Shown one piece after another: positions 18,109-27,716 of a stretch of 64,000 nt of DNA. The notes beneath the pieces are model-generated. The model made no database searches, was not told the origin of the DNA, and saw only the letters and a list, made by a program, of their open reading frames with translations. Positions within the stretch are counted from its first letter, which is position 1; each line of letters opens with the position of its first letter. A program made the translations under genes and the position numbers. Source of the DNA: Elusimicrobiales bacterium (GTDB taxonomy: Bacteria > Elusimicrobiota > Elusimicrobia > Elusimicrobiales > UBA9959); assembly GCA_028713125.1 (NCBI GenBank), contig JAQTOU010000002.1, forward strand, positions 548,505 through 612,504, read 5' to 3'.

Positions 18109-19256
18109 TGTCTGAAAACAGGATACGTTACAACGACCTGAACGACCGCGAGGCCGTGATAAAGGTCATAGGCGTGGGCGGCGGCGGCGGCAACGCCGTG
18201 AACCGGATGGTCGAGGCCGAGATCCGCCTGGTGGACTTCGTGGCCGTCAATACCGACGCCCAGGACCTGCGCCGCAGCAAGGCCCCGAACCGGATCCAGA
18301 TAGGCGAAACGCTCACCAAGGGGCTGGGCGTGGGCGGCGACCCGGCGAAGGGGGCCGCGGCAGCCCTCGAGTCAGCCGACATGATCAAGGAAGCCGTGGC
18401 TGACGCCGACCTGCTTTTTATAACCGCCGGGATGGGCGGGGGCACCGGTACCGGGGCCGCGCCCGTGGTCGCCCGCCTGGCCAAGGAAACCAACCCTAAC
18501 GCGCTCCTGATAGGCGTAGTGACCCGGCCTTTCGGCTTCGAGGGCAAGGCCCGGGGCGAGCAGGCCCAGGCCGGCATACACGAGCTGCGCACCCACGCCG
18601 ACTGCCTGCTGGTCATCCCTAACGACCGCATACTTTCCGAAGTCGGCCGCAACACCACCAGCGAGGAGGCCTACCGCAAGGCCGACGACGTGCTGCGGCA
18701 GGCCATCCAGGGCATCTCCGACGTGATCACCTGCGCCGGCTCCGTCAACGTGGACTTCCAGGACGTGCGCCGGATCATGACCAAGTCGGGCGAGGCCCTA
18801 ATAGGCATAGGCCGCGCCTCCGGCCCGGAGCGCCATATCGACGCGGCCAAGGAAGCGATCCACTCGCCCATGCTGGAGAGCGCCGTGATCGACGGCGCCA
18901 AAGGTATCCTGGTCAACTTCACCGCTTCCCGCTCCATCCTGATGGTGGAGATCCACGACGCAATGGAATACATCTGCATGCACGCCAACCCCGACGTTTT
19001 CATAAAGTACGGGCAGGCTTTCGACGATACCCTTGGCGACGAGCTGAAAATAACCGTGATAGCCACCGGCTTCGCCGCCAAGCGGACCGGCCTCGCCCCC
19101 GGCGAGTTCGGGCGCCGCCGCGGGCTCGACCGCGGGCGGTCGCGGCACGGCGACGACGATACCGTCCACCTGGCCCCTCCGCCGCTGCCCGGGACGGAAG
19201 ACATAGATAAACCTGCCTACCTTCGGCGGCCTACCGGCGCGCGGAGGCTTAAATAG
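18108..19256 (+). CDS. ftsZ: Cell division protein FtsZ
   Basis: 382 residues, tubulin-like GTPase forming the division ring. GVGGGGGNAVNRM at 23-34, the tubulin signature GGGTGTG at 110-116, the catalytic T7-loop sequence NVDFQDVRRIM, and a C-terminal peptide DKPAYLRRP that matches the FtsA-binding tail. Length is normal. Translation is coupled to ftsA through the one-base overlap at 18108. Confidence 0.98.
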   Translation: MSENRIRYNDLNDREAVIKVIGVGGGGGNAVNRMVEAEIRLVDFVAVNTDAQDLRRSKAPNRIQIGETLTKGLGVGGDPAKGAAAALESADMIKEAVADADLLFITAGMGGGTGTGAAPVVARLAKETNPNALLIGVVTRPFGFEGKARGEQAQAGIHELRTHADCLLVIPNDRILSEVGRNTTSEEAYRKADDVLRQAIQGISDVITCAGSVNVDFQDVRRIMTKSGEALIGIGRASGPERHIDAAKEAIHSPMLESAVIDGAKGILVNFTASRSILMVEIHDAMEYICMHANPDVFIKYGQAFDDTLGDELKITVIATGFAAKRTGLAPGEFGRRRGLDRGRSRHGDDDTVHLAPPPLPGTEDIDKPAYLRRPTGARRLK

Positions 19257-19293
19257 CGGCGCGGCGAAAGACGGCGGTCAGGGGAAATATTTA

Positions 19294-20382
19294 ATGGCTA
19301 TAAATTTGAACCTTCTTCTGAAAGTGATGGTGCAGAACAAGGCCTCCGACACCCATATAAGGGGCGACTCGCAGGTTTTCCTGCGGATCAACGGGCACAT
19401 CACCCCGATAAATTCCTCCAACATGACCGAGAAGGAAGTCGAGGACCTCGTCTTCCCCCTGTTCACCCCGCGCCTGAAAAAGATCTTCGAGGAGAAGCAC
19501 GAAGTCGACTTTTCCCACGAGGGCGGCGAACTGGGCCGCTTCCGCTTCAACGTCTTCACCCATAAGGGCAAGACGGGCGTGGCGATAAGGCACATCCCGC
19601 TGAAGATCCCGACTTTCGAGGAGCTGCGCCTGCCGATAGATTCCATCAAGAAGATCCTCACCAACGAGCGCGGCCTCATCCTCGTCACCGGCATCACCGG
19701 CTCGGGCAAGACCTCCACGCTGGCCGCCATGATAGAGTACCTTAACGCCACCTGGGACGCGCACATCATCACCGTCGAGGACCCGATAGAATTTTCCTTC
19801 GCCGAGAAAAAGTGCATCATAAGCCAGCGCGAGCTGGGCTCCGATACCACTTCTTTCGTCGACGCGCTGCGCGCCGCGATGCGCCAGGACCCGGACATCA
19901 TCCTGGTGGGCGAGATGCGCGACCTGGAGACCACGCAGGCGGCCATCACCGCCGCCGAGACCGGCCACCTGGTGTTCGGCACGCTGCACACGATGAACGC
20001 CGTGCAGACCGTCTCCCGCGTGATAGACCTGTTCCCGCCGCACCAGCAGGCGCAGGTGCGCATGCAGCTTTCGGAAAGCCTGCGCGGCATAATTTCCCAG
20101 CGCCTGCTGACCTGCACCAAGGGCGGCCGGCTGCCGGCGGTGGAGATCATGGTCAACACGCCGCATATCAAGAAGATGATCGCCGAGAACACTATCGACT
20201 CCATCACCGGCGCCATCGCCAAGGGCGGCTTTTACGGCATGCAGACCTTCAACCAGTCGCTGGTGAAGATGCATAAGGACGGCATGGCAAAGCTAGAGGA
20301 CATCCTGCAGGCTGCCTCCAATCCCGACGACGTGCTTCTTGCCATAAAGGGAATAGAGCAGGAGATAGAAGGGAAGCGCTGA
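19294..20382 (+). CDS. pilT: Type IV pilus retraction ATPase PilT
   Basis: 362 residues, hexameric secretion-type ATPase. Walker A GITGSGKT at 133-140, Asp box TVEDPIEF, Walker B DPDIILVGEMRDLET, His box GTLHTMNA, and a C-terminal LLTC...GRLPAVEIMVN region of the PilT subfamily. It depolymerises pili for twitching motility. Ribosome site AGGGG ahead of the ATG. Lies 37 bases after ftsZ, so division and pilus genes appear to share a transcript. Confidence 0.96.
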   Translation: MAINLNLLLKVMVQNKASDTHIRGDSQVFLRINGHITPINSSNMTEKEVEDLVFPLFTPRLKKIFEEKHEVDFSHEGGELGRFRFNVFTHKGKTGVAIRHIPLKIPTFEELRLPIDSIKKILTNERGLILVTGITGSGKTSTLAAMIEYLNATWDAHIITVEDPIEFSFAEKKCIISQRELGSDTTSFVDALRAAMRQDPDIILVGEMRDLETTQAAITAAETGHLVFGTLHTMNAVQTVSRVIDLFPPHQQAQVRMQLSESLRGIISQRLLTCTKGGRLPAVEIMVNTPHIKKMIAENTIDSITGAIAKGGFYGMQTFNQSLVKMHKDGMAKLEDILQAASNPDDVLLAIKGIEQEIEGKR

Positions 20383-20431
20383 TCCCGGGTTCGCTAGTGA
20401 ATTTAATTTTCGGATCTTAAGGAAGGTACCT

Positions 20432-21148
20432 ATGTTCGCTGAAGGCTATATCGGCATCGCGGGGATCATCGGCGTCGGGAAATCGACGCTCACCATGGAG
20501 CTGGCCAAGGCGCTGAATTTCGAGCCGGTGCTGGAAGAGGTGGGCGGGAACCCTTACCTCGAGAGCTTTTACGGCGACATGAAGCAGTTCGGCACCATCA
20601 TGCAGATCTGGCTGCTCAACCACCGCTTCCGCCAGCACCGCGAATTCGTCTCCCGCATCAGCCTCGGCAAGATCCGCGGCGTGGTGCAGGACCGGACCAT
20701 CTGGGAAGACACCATCTTCGCCCGCATGCTGAACCGCCATCCCGACAAGATCATCTCGGACATGGACTATAACACCTACCTGGACCTGTTCGACAACATG
20801 GTCCTGCGCGAGATGGTGTTCCCGCAGCTGATGATCTTCCTCGACTGCAGCGTCGAGACCTCCATCGCCCGCATCAAATCCCGCGGCCGCAACATGGAAA
20901 AGAGCATCGACCCCTCCTACCTTAAGAGCCTGCAGGAGAATTATTACGAATTCATCGAGGAGATGGAGGACGCCGGCGTGCGCATCCTGCGCCTGAACTG
21001 GGAAAGCTACCAGCCGATCAGCGAGGTCGCGCGCCTGGTGCATGAATATTCCCTGAAGCCCTCCGCCTTCACCAAGTGGGTGCGCCCGCTGCGCAAGATG
21101 GGGATGGACAACAAGGCCAACCTGCCCAACAAGGTGGCGGTTGGCTGA
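20432..21148 (+). CDS. Deoxynucleoside kinase family protein
   Basis: 238 residues. P-loop GIIGVGKSTL at the N-terminus, DRTIWED motif (the DRS-type substrate motif of deoxynucleoside kinases), LID-region arginines IKSRGRNMEK. It phosphorylates a deoxynucleoside (deoxyadenosine, deoxyguanosine or deoxycytidine; the substrate cannot be told from sequence). Its TGA overlaps the next ATG (TGATG), so it is coupled to cytidylate kinase and forms a small nucleotide-salvage unit. AAGG ribosome site upstream. Confidence 0.9.
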   Translation: MFAEGYIGIAGIIGVGKSTLTMELAKALNFEPVLEEVGGNPYLESFYGDMKQFGTIMQIWLLNHRFRQHREFVSRISLGKIRGVVQDRTIWEDTIFARMLNRHPDKIISDMDYNTYLDLFDNMVLREMVFPQLMIFLDCSVETSIARIKSRGRNMEKSIDPSYLKSLQENYYEFIEEMEDAGVRILRLNWESYQPISEVARLVHEYSLKPSAFTKWVRPLRKMGMDNKANLPNKVAVG

Positions 21149-21831
21149 TGCGCCCCAACGGAATCGTCATAGCCATAGACGGCCCGGCCGGAGTGGGCAA
21201 GTCCACCGTGGGCAAGCTGGTGGCGGGGCGCCTGGGCTACAGTTTTATAAGCACCGGCAAGATGTACCGCGCGCTGGCCTGGAAAGCGCTCGAGGCGGGG
21301 ATAAGCCTTGAGGACGACGGAAAGCTGGTGGCGCTCGCCGGCGCGGTAAAATGGGAGTTCCCTAAAGGTTCCGGCCCCGAAGCCGACGTCTCGCTCGACG
21401 GGCGCAGGCTGGACCTGGAGCTCTCCGAGGAGCGGGTCAGCAAGGCCTCTTCTGGCATAGCCAGGCTGGCCGGCGTGAGGCTGTTCATGCTCGGGATGCA
21501 GCGCGAGGCCGGGATCTCGGGCGGCGTAGTGATGGAGGGGCGCGACATCGGCACCAACGTTTTCCCCGACGCCGAGCTTAAGATCTACCTTGACGCCTCT
21601 CCCGAGGCGCGCGCCGAGCGGCGTTCAGGGCAGCTGCGGGCGCAGGGCCTCGAAGCCGACCATGCCCGGATCCTCGATTTTATCGTCAAGCGCGACGCGC
21701 AGGACTCCGGCCGCGCGAACAACCCTCTCAGAAAAGCCGAAGACGCGCACTATATGGATTCCACCTCCATGCCCCGGGAGAAGGTCGTGGAAGCTATCGT
21801 AGAGCTGTATAAGAGCTCTCAGCCCGGCTAG
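21148..21831 (+). CDS. cmk: Cytidylate kinase
   Basis: 227 residues. P-loop AIDGPAGVGKSTVG at residues 8-21, YISTGKMYRALAWKA-type substrate region (here FISTGKMYRALAWK), GRDIGTNVFPDAELKIYLDAS core and DxxRANNPLRKAEDA near the end are all diagnostic of CMP kinase. It makes CDP/dCDP from CMP/dCMP. Start fixed by the TGATG overlap with the preceding kinase gene. Confidence 0.97.
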   Translation: MRPNGIVIAIDGPAGVGKSTVGKLVAGRLGYSFISTGKMYRALAWKALEAGISLEDDGKLVALAGAVKWEFPKGSGPEADVSLDGRRLDLELSEERVSKASSGIARLAGVRLFMLGMQREAGISGGVVMEGRDIGTNVFPDAELKIYLDASPEARAERRSGQLRAQGLEADHARILDFIVKRDAQDSGRANNPLRKAEDAHYMDSTSMPREKVVEAIVELYKSSQPG

Positions 21832-21881
21832 AAGCCGCGTAAGCCGCCGGGCCGGAAGCTGCCGGGACCGGCCCAATTTAA

Positions 21882-22505
21882 ATGCCAACCGAGCCACACA
21901 AAGAAAGACCGCTCTCGCTGCTCCTGTTCTACGCCTTTTGCAGGTTTTTTTTCAGGTTCTTCAATTCAATTGAGGTGAAGGGCCTCGACAGGATCCCCGC
22001 CTCGGGCCCGCTCATAGTCGCCTGCAACCACCTTTCTAACGCTGACCCGCCCGCTTTGACATCTTCCCTGGCGCTGGTGCGCCTGCCCAATGTGATAGCC
22101 AAAAAAGAGCTATTTTCCTATTGGCCTATGGGCCCGATACTGAAGAGCTGGGGGGCGATCCCTGTAGACCGCGCCCGGGAGGGAGGGGACCTGGGGGCGC
22201 TTCGCGGCTGCCTTACCGCGCTGAAGAAAGGCGGCTGCCTTATCATCTTCCCCGAAGGCACCCGCGCCCTCGGCCGCAAGCTCACGCCCAAGCCCGGAGT
22301 GTCCCTGATGGCGCATAAATCCGGGGCCCCGGTGCTGACCGCGCGCATTTTCAACAGCGATAATTTCTCAAAATTAGGTAAAATAACTATTAAGTACGGT
22401 ACGCTCAGGACCTTCGAGCCCCCGGCCGACGGAGACCTGAAGGCGGCCTACGCCAGATTTTCAGAAGAATTGATGTCCGATATTTTTTCAATCAAAGAGG
22501 AGTAG
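21882..22505 (+). CDS. plsC: 1-acylglycerol-3-phosphate O-acyltransferase (PlsC family)
   Basis: 207 residues. The catalytic HX4D motif is visible as NHLSNADP, and the glycerol-phosphate motif as FPEGTRA. An N-terminal hydrophobic segment attaches it to the membrane. It adds the second acyl chain to lysophosphatidate in phospholipid synthesis. The cmk-plsC-rpsA order is common in bacteria. PlsY, the first acyltransferase, is encoded at 41126-41782. Confidence 0.93.
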   Translation: MPTEPHKERPLSLLLFYAFCRFFFRFFNSIEVKGLDRIPASGPLIVACNHLSNADPPALTSSLALVRLPNVIAKKELFSYWPMGPILKSWGAIPVDRAREGGDLGALRGCLTALKKGGCLIIFPEGTRALGRKLTPKPGVSLMAHKSGAPVLTARIFNSDNFSKLGKITIKYGTLRTFEPPADGDLKAAYARFSEELMSDIFSIKEE

Positions 22506-22512
22506 TACCCAC

Positions 22513-23712
22513 ATGGAAACCAACCAGACCCCCCAAGCGGAAGAGCAGGAGAACGCCCCCAAGGAAACGGCGCCCGGAGCCGACGAAGAGCTCTCGATGG
22601 CGGACCTCCTGAAGGCCGAGGCCCAGGTCTCCGAAAAAGTCCATTCCCGCGGCGTGGTCACGGTGAGGGTGGTGCAGGTCACCCCCGAACTCGTGCTCGT
22701 GGACATAGGCGAGAAAAAAGAGGGCGCTATCCCGCTGGCCGATTTCCAGGACGAGAAAACCCCCGTCCCCGGCGACGAGGTGCAGGCCGTGCTGGAGAAA
22801 AAGGGCGGGGAAGGCCGCTACACCATGCTCTCCCACCGCCGCGCCCGTGAAAAGGCCGCCTGGGAAATGACCAAGAAGATGTTCGAGGCCAAGGAGCGCG
22901 TAAAGGGCAAGGTCGTGGAGATAGTCAAGGGCGGCTACATCGTGGATATTTCCGGGATGCGCGCCTTCATGCCTCTTTCGCTTTCCGAGCTCGGCGGCGC
23001 GCACAAGCACTACCTGCCGCCCAATGCCAAAGTCAAATTTTACATCACGGACTTTAACGAGAGGGACCGCAAGGTCGTAGTCTCCCGCCGGCAGGTGCTG
23101 GAGGAGGACGAGAAAGCGCGCCGCGGCGAGGTTCTGTCCGAGGTCGTCCCCGGCGGCATAGTGCGCGGCGTGGTCTCCAAGATCACCGAGGAGGGCCTCC
23201 TGGTCCGCTTCCAGGGCATCGAGGGCCTTGTGCGGCCCGAAGACGTGGCCTGGCGGAACCAGGCGGAAGCCATGAAGTCCTACAAGCGCGGCCAGCGCGT
23301 GAAATGCAAGATCCTCGCCGTGGACAAGGCCGGTGAAAAACTGGCCTTCGGCCTGAAGCAGCTTATGCCCAACCCCGTGGACATGCTCAAGCGCAAATTC
23401 GCCCGCTTCGCCCGCGTTAAGGGCAAGGTCGTCTCCGTGGCGCCCGAGGGCGCCGTCGTCAAGATAGGCGAGCAGACCGAGGGCTGGGTCTCCGCCGAGG
23501 ATTACGGCGCCGAGGGCGCGCCGAAGGAAGGCCAGGAGCTCAACGGCATCGTCGTCGCCATAAATTCCTCCGATTTCCGCCTGGTGCTTTCCGTGAAGCG
23601 CGCCGAGGAAATGGAAGACCGCAAGCGCATGGCGCAGTATCTGAAGGGTTCTCCCACCCTGACCCTGGGTCAGATCCTGCTGGAGAACTCGGAGGATGAA
23701 GGTGAGCTATGA
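22513..23712 (+). CDS. rpsA: Ribosomal protein S1 (short form)
   Basis: 399 residues with four S1 RNA-binding repeats (about 45-105, 125-190, 208-276, 293-360), seen by VVTVRVVQVTPELVLVDIGEKKEG, GKVVEIVKGGYIVDISGMRAF and VSKITEEGLLVRFQGIEGLV. E. coli S1 has six; four is usual in several phyla. It feeds mRNA to the 30S subunit. AGAGGAG precedes the ATG. The 3-prime end overlaps the next gene by 17 bases. Confidence 0.92.
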   Translation: METNQTPQAEEQENAPKETAPGADEELSMADLLKAEAQVSEKVHSRGVVTVRVVQVTPELVLVDIGEKKEGAIPLADFQDEKTPVPGDEVQAVLEKKGGEGRYTMLSHRRAREKAAWEMTKKMFEAKERVKGKVVEIVKGGYIVDISGMRAFMPLSLSELGGAHKHYLPPNAKVKFYITDFNERDRKVVVSRRQVLEEDEKARRGEVLSEVVPGGIVRGVVSKITEEGLLVRFQGIEGLVRPEDVAWRNQAEAMKSYKRGQRVKCKILAVDKAGEKLAFGLKQLMPNPVDMLKRKFARFARVKGKVVSVAPEGAVVKIGEQTEGWVSAEDYGAEGAPKEGQELNGIVVAINSSDFRLVLSVKRAEEMEDRKRMAQYLKGSPTLTLGQILLENSEDEGEL

Positions 23713-24772
23713 GTCCCGTTCCGCGCAAAAAGGAGCGGAACAAAACAGTTCTTCCTCCATGCCGGTATCAGGAGACAAGCGCGGCCGCTTAAGGCACGCC
23801 CTCAAAAAAATACTTCACTCTTACGGGGCGCCGCTGGGCATGTTCTTGTTTTTCGTGCTCGCGGCGCTCTATATTTTTATGGGCCGCGCCCGCGGCCCCG
23901 CGCCCGAGTTCCCGCGCGCCCCGTCGGAATTCATGCAGGCGGCGCGCGCCGAGCGCAGGCTGGCGGAGCTGGGCAAGGTCCTGGAGGCTGATCCCGAAGA
24001 CATAAAAGCGCTGGCCGAGTCCGGCAGGCTCAAGTACCAGCTGGGCCAGCAGCGCTACATCGAGGCCATCGCCGACCTGGAGCGGGCTCGCAAACTTGGG
24101 CTGGCCGACGCTCGCTCCTTCTACTATCTCGGCAGCATGTACCAGGCCGTGGGCCTCTACGATTTCTCCGCGCAGGAATACCGCAAGTTCCTTAATAATT
24201 TCCCGGACGACTCCGAGGCCCGGATGCTCCTGGCCAAGCTCTGCTACGCCGCGGGGGACTACCCGGGCGCCGTCCGCGAGTTCGAGAAGCTGCTCAGCGA
24301 CGGGAGCCGCGACCCGGTGATGCTCGAGAACCTGGCTTTGTCGCGCTGGAAGAACGGGCAGGACTATTCTTCGACCCTCTCCGACCTGCGCGCGCGCGGC
24401 GCCGCCGGGGCTTTCCTGGCCGACTATGCCGAGGGGCGGATTAAATACGAGCTTAAGGAATATCCGGCCGCCCAGGCGCTGCTTAAAAAAGCCGCCGAAG
24501 CTGTTCCGGCCGCTGGGACTTTCGCGGACCAGTCCGCCCTGCTCTGGATGGCCGGAGACTCGGCCAACAGGAGCGGCGACGCCCAGGCGGCCCTCTATTA
24601 TCTGCGCGAGCTGATGAGGGCCAGCCCCGGGCATGAAGAGGGGCGTATCCTGCTCGCCAAGCTGGAGAAAGCCGCCGCAGCCGCCGAGAAGGCCCGCGCC
24701 GCGGCCGCGGAGAAAGCCCGCGTCGCCGCCGAGAAGGCCGCGAAAGCGCAAAGCGCCAGGAAAAAGCAGTAA
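23696..24772 (+). CDS. Membrane-anchored TPR protein
   Basis: 358 residues. A basic N-terminus is followed by one membrane helix (about 45-63, LGMFLFFVLAALYIFMG), then TPR units (about 80-330; ALAESGRLKYQLGQQRYIEA, YYLGSMYQAVGLYDFSAQEY, LLAKLCYAAGDYPGAVREFE), and a basic Ala/Lys tail. A protein-interaction scaffold facing the periplasm is likely. Start uncertain: the 23696 ATG has GGAGG directly against it and overlaps rpsA; a second ATG at 23759 is possible. No specific function recognised. Confidence 0.75.
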   Translation: MKVSYESRSAQKGAEQNSSSSMPVSGDKRGRLRHALKKILHSYGAPLGMFLFFVLAALYIFMGRARGPAPEFPRAPSEFMQAARAERRLAELGKVLEADPEDIKALAESGRLKYQLGQQRYIEAIADLERARKLGLADARSFYYLGSMYQAVGLYDFSAQEYRKFLNNFPDDSEARMLLAKLCYAAGDYPGAVREFEKLLSDGSRDPVMLENLALSRWKNGQDYSSTLSDLRARGAAGAFLADYAEGRIKYELKEYPAAQALLKKAAEAVPAAGTFADQSALLWMAGDSANRSGDAQAALYYLRELMRASPGHEEGRILLAKLEKAAAAAEKARAAAAEKARVAAEKAAKAQSARKKQ

Positions 24773-24782
24773 AACCCCGGTA

Positions 24783-27626
24783 ATGCGAATCGCTAATACT
24801 TTAAAGTCATTCCCCCGCGCCGTCCTGCTGGCCGGGGCCTGCTTCTTTTCCGCGCACCCGCTTTCCGCGCAGGAGAATAAGGTCATAATAAAGGACTTCG
24901 AGTGGAAGATCTGCGCCACCGAACACTTCGACATCCATTATTATCCCGCCTCCGAGCCCCTGGTGGCCTACGCCTCCGGCGTGCTCGAGGCCGCCTACCG
25001 GCGCGAGTCCGCGGACCTGAACCCGGAGCTCGGCAAGCGCATCCCTTTCTTCCTATACGTTACCCAGAACGATATGCAGCAGTCCGGCATCGCCGACGTT
25101 TCCGACGGCGTGGGCGGCCTTACCGAGCCCTTCAAGGACCGCTTTATGGTCTGGTCCGACGGCTCGCGGGGCTGGCTCAAAGACGTCATCGAGCACGAGT
25201 TCGCCCACGAGGTGCAGTTCAGCGTCCTGATAGACGGCTTCTGGAAAAGCGCGCGCATCCTTAAAACCTACATCTACCCGCTTTGGATGATGGAGGGCAT
25301 AGCCGAATACGAGACCGGCCTGAGCGACTACGCGGTGGAGAAACTTTATGTGCGCGACGCCGTGCTTTCAGGCGGGCTGATCCCGCTCAGCCGCCTGAAC
25401 CAGTTCGGCCACCTTAAGCCCCACCAGGTCACCCTGGGCTATAAGACCGGCGCTCAGGCCATCCGCTTCCTCGCGGAACAGTACGGGTCGGATAAACCAG
25501 GCAAAATGCTGGACCTGTTCCGGACGCGCTACGAAGCCGGCTCCGTGCTTCAGCCGCTCATAGGCACGGACCTGGACGGGTTCGAGGCGAAATTCAAGGA
25601 GTACCTGGAATTCAAATACCTCGCCGAGGCCAGGAACGAAAGACTGCAGGAGCCTGAGTTTTACGGCAAGAAGATCACGCGCGGCTCCGAGAATATTCCC
25701 GAGTTCAGCGTCAGCCCCGCTCCTTCGCCGGACGGGAAAAAAGTGGCGTTCCTGTCCACGCGGGCCGGGCATCCGCCCGAAGTGCGGATAAAGGACCTCG
25801 AAAACGGCAAAGAAAAGAAGCTGACGGCGCTTTCGGCCGGCGCGGAGAACATCCCCTACGGGCGCTTCACCAAGCCGCTGCGGAGCCTCGCCTGGTCCCC
25901 CGACGGCAGGTTCCTGGCCTTCTCCGGGCAGAAGAACCACCGCGAATATCTTTACCTGTATGCGCCCGCCTCCGGCAAAGTGGTCCGTGCCTCGGTCGCG
26001 GGGCTGACGGAAATGCGCCAGCCCGCTTTTTCCCCGGACGGCAGGCGCCTGGTCTTCGTGGGCATGAAGGGCGCTTTCAACGACCTTTACGAGGTCCCGC
26101 TCGACCTGCTCGCGGCCGGGGGAGAGCTGCCTTTCTCCAGCGCGGCGCGGCTGACGGACAGCGAGCAGGACGAAGCTTCCCCGGCCTATTCCCCCGACGG
26201 GGAAACCCTCGCTTATTCCTGCGAGATAGAAACTTCGAGCGGCCCGGCGCGGGCCTTGTGCGAGCTGCGGCGCGGCGGGACTCCGGCGGTCTATCCCCTC
26301 GCCGGCGGCAGCGTGTACGACCCCGTCTTCTCCGCCGACGGCTCCGGGATATATTTCATCTCCGACGCGGGGGACGATTTCGAGCTCTATCTCCGGGACC
26401 GGGCCGCAGGGACGGTCTCCCGGCTTACGCGGACCCTGGGCGGCATTTTCACCCCGGCGGTTACGGCGGATAAAATTTATTTCTCGGCGTTCAGGCGCGG
26501 CGGCATGGACGTGCACGCCGGCTCCCCGGAAAATTTCCTGTATGAAGCGCAGGGAGGGCCGGCGCCCGAGGCGCCCGCGTCTTTCGCCGTAAAGCCTTCA
26601 AGCGCCACATTTCTTCCCTACCGGTTCAAAGCTTCGACCGACCTGTTCTTTCCCGCCTTCCTTTTTTCCTCGCCCGGCGGTCTTTTCTGGATGAACTACT
26701 GGCAGGCCTCCGACATGCTGGGCCGGCATAACCTCGGCTTTTATCTGAATTATAATTCCGGCTCCAATTACCTTACCCTCCAGGCTAACTATTCCTATGT
26801 CCGCTGGCGAATGCCGCTGTTCCTGCAGACGAGCATGCTTACCTATAACGGGGTGCTTAACTCCGCCCGCCTTGAATACGACAAGCGCTACGCCAGGAAC
26901 GCCGTCGGGACCGCCTGGCCTTTCGACCGCTACAACCGCGTCGAGGCCTTCGCCGTGGCCAAGGACGAGACCAATAAGTACAAGGACATTAACTTTACCG
27001 AGAGGCTCCGCACCAGGGCCGTACAGACCGCCTACGTACGCGATACGGTGGGCGGCCTTTACCTGACCGCGGTCAGGGGCTCCCGCACCGAGCTCTCCTG
27101 GCTCGCGGCGGGCGAGAAGGCCGGCGGAAACCTGAAATACGACGTCTATACGCTGCAGTACCTTAAATACTTCCCGCTCTCCAAGCGCTCGACCTTCGTG
27201 AACCGCTTCGTGGCGGGCCGCAGCACCGGGCGCGACAAGCGGGCTTTCGACTTCGGCGGCCTGGGGGGCGTGCGCGGCTTTTCAGGCTCCTCGTCCATGA
27301 ACGAAAAGCCCGGCGTCTTCATGAATAACTCCGAACTCAGGGTGCCGCTGATCAAAGACATGAACTATTATATGTGGTACATGTTCCCGGATTTTTATTT
27401 CAAGTCGGTCTACGCCAAGCTGTTCGTGGATTCCGCCTACGGCTGGGACGACGGCGGAGAACTGCGTAATTTCGGGATTTCCAGGGTCAGGGGCGCGGTC
27501 GGGGCGGGCATAAACGTGCACACCTTCATCCTACAGACTTTCCAGCTGGTACTCAGCTTCGATTACGCCGTGCGCACCTCGGACGGCGGGAAGATCTTCT
27601 ATTTCTACCTGGGCCCGCTCTTCTGA
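24783..27626 (+). CDS. Peptidase-MA / TolB-like propeller / Omp85-type barrel fusion
   Basis: 947 residues. Signal peptide (to about residue 29, ending LSAQ). Residues 35-290 form a gluzincin-type metallopeptidase domain with HEFAH at 138-142 and a downstream Glu in WMMEGIAEYE (171-175). Residues about 310-590 are a TolB/PD40 propeller with repeats SPDGKKVAFLSTRAG, SPDGRFLAFSGQ, SPDGRRLVFVGM, SPDGETLAYSCE. Residues about 620-947 are a beta-barrel with the VRGF loop motif of the Omp85 family (near 828) and a terminal Phe. It should sit in the outer membrane with a periplasmic or surface protease arm. Substrate unknown. Confidence 0.82.
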   Translation: MRIANTLKSFPRAVLLAGACFFSAHPLSAQENKVIIKDFEWKICATEHFDIHYYPASEPLVAYASGVLEAAYRRESADLNPELGKRIPFFLYVTQNDMQQSGIADVSDGVGGLTEPFKDRFMVWSDGSRGWLKDVIEHEFAHEVQFSVLIDGFWKSARILKTYIYPLWMMEGIAEYETGLSDYAVEKLYVRDAVLSGGLIPLSRLNQFGHLKPHQVTLGYKTGAQAIRFLAEQYGSDKPGKMLDLFRTRYEAGSVLQPLIGTDLDGFEAKFKEYLEFKYLAEARNERLQEPEFYGKKITRGSENIPEFSVSPAPSPDGKKVAFLSTRAGHPPEVRIKDLENGKEKKLTALSAGAENIPYGRFTKPLRSLAWSPDGRFLAFSGQKNHREYLYLYAPASGKVVRASVAGLTEMRQPAFSPDGRRLVFVGMKGAFNDLYEVPLDLLAAGGELPFSSAARLTDSEQDEASPAYSPDGETLAYSCEIETSSGPARALCELRRGGTPAVYPLAGGSVYDPVFSADGSGIYFISDAGDDFELYLRDRAAGTVSRLTRTLGGIFTPAVTADKIYFSAFRRGGMDVHAGSPENFLYEAQGGPAPEAPASFAVKPSSATFLPYRFKASTDLFFPAFLFSSPGGLFWMNYWQASDMLGRHNLGFYLNYNSGSNYLTLQANYSYVRWRMPLFLQTSMLTYNGVLNSARLEYDKRYARNAVGTAWPFDRYNRVEAFAVAKDETNKYKDINFTERLRTRAVQTAYVRDTVGGLYLTAVRGSRTELSWLAAGEKAGGNLKYDVYTLQYLKYFPLSKRSTFVNRFVAGRSTGRDKRAFDFGGLGGVRGFSGSSSMNEKPGVFMNNSELRVPLIKDMNYYMWYMFPDFYFKSVYAKLFVDSAYGWDDGGELRNFGISRVRGAVGAGINVHTFILQTFQLVLSFDYAVRTSDGGKIFYFYLGPLF

Positions 27627-27716
27627 GGCGGCGGGGCGCCGGCAGGGCTTTTATATAAATTCCGGAGCGGTTAAGCGTATGGTAATCTATAGGGGGAATA
27701 TACTAGAATTCTGATT

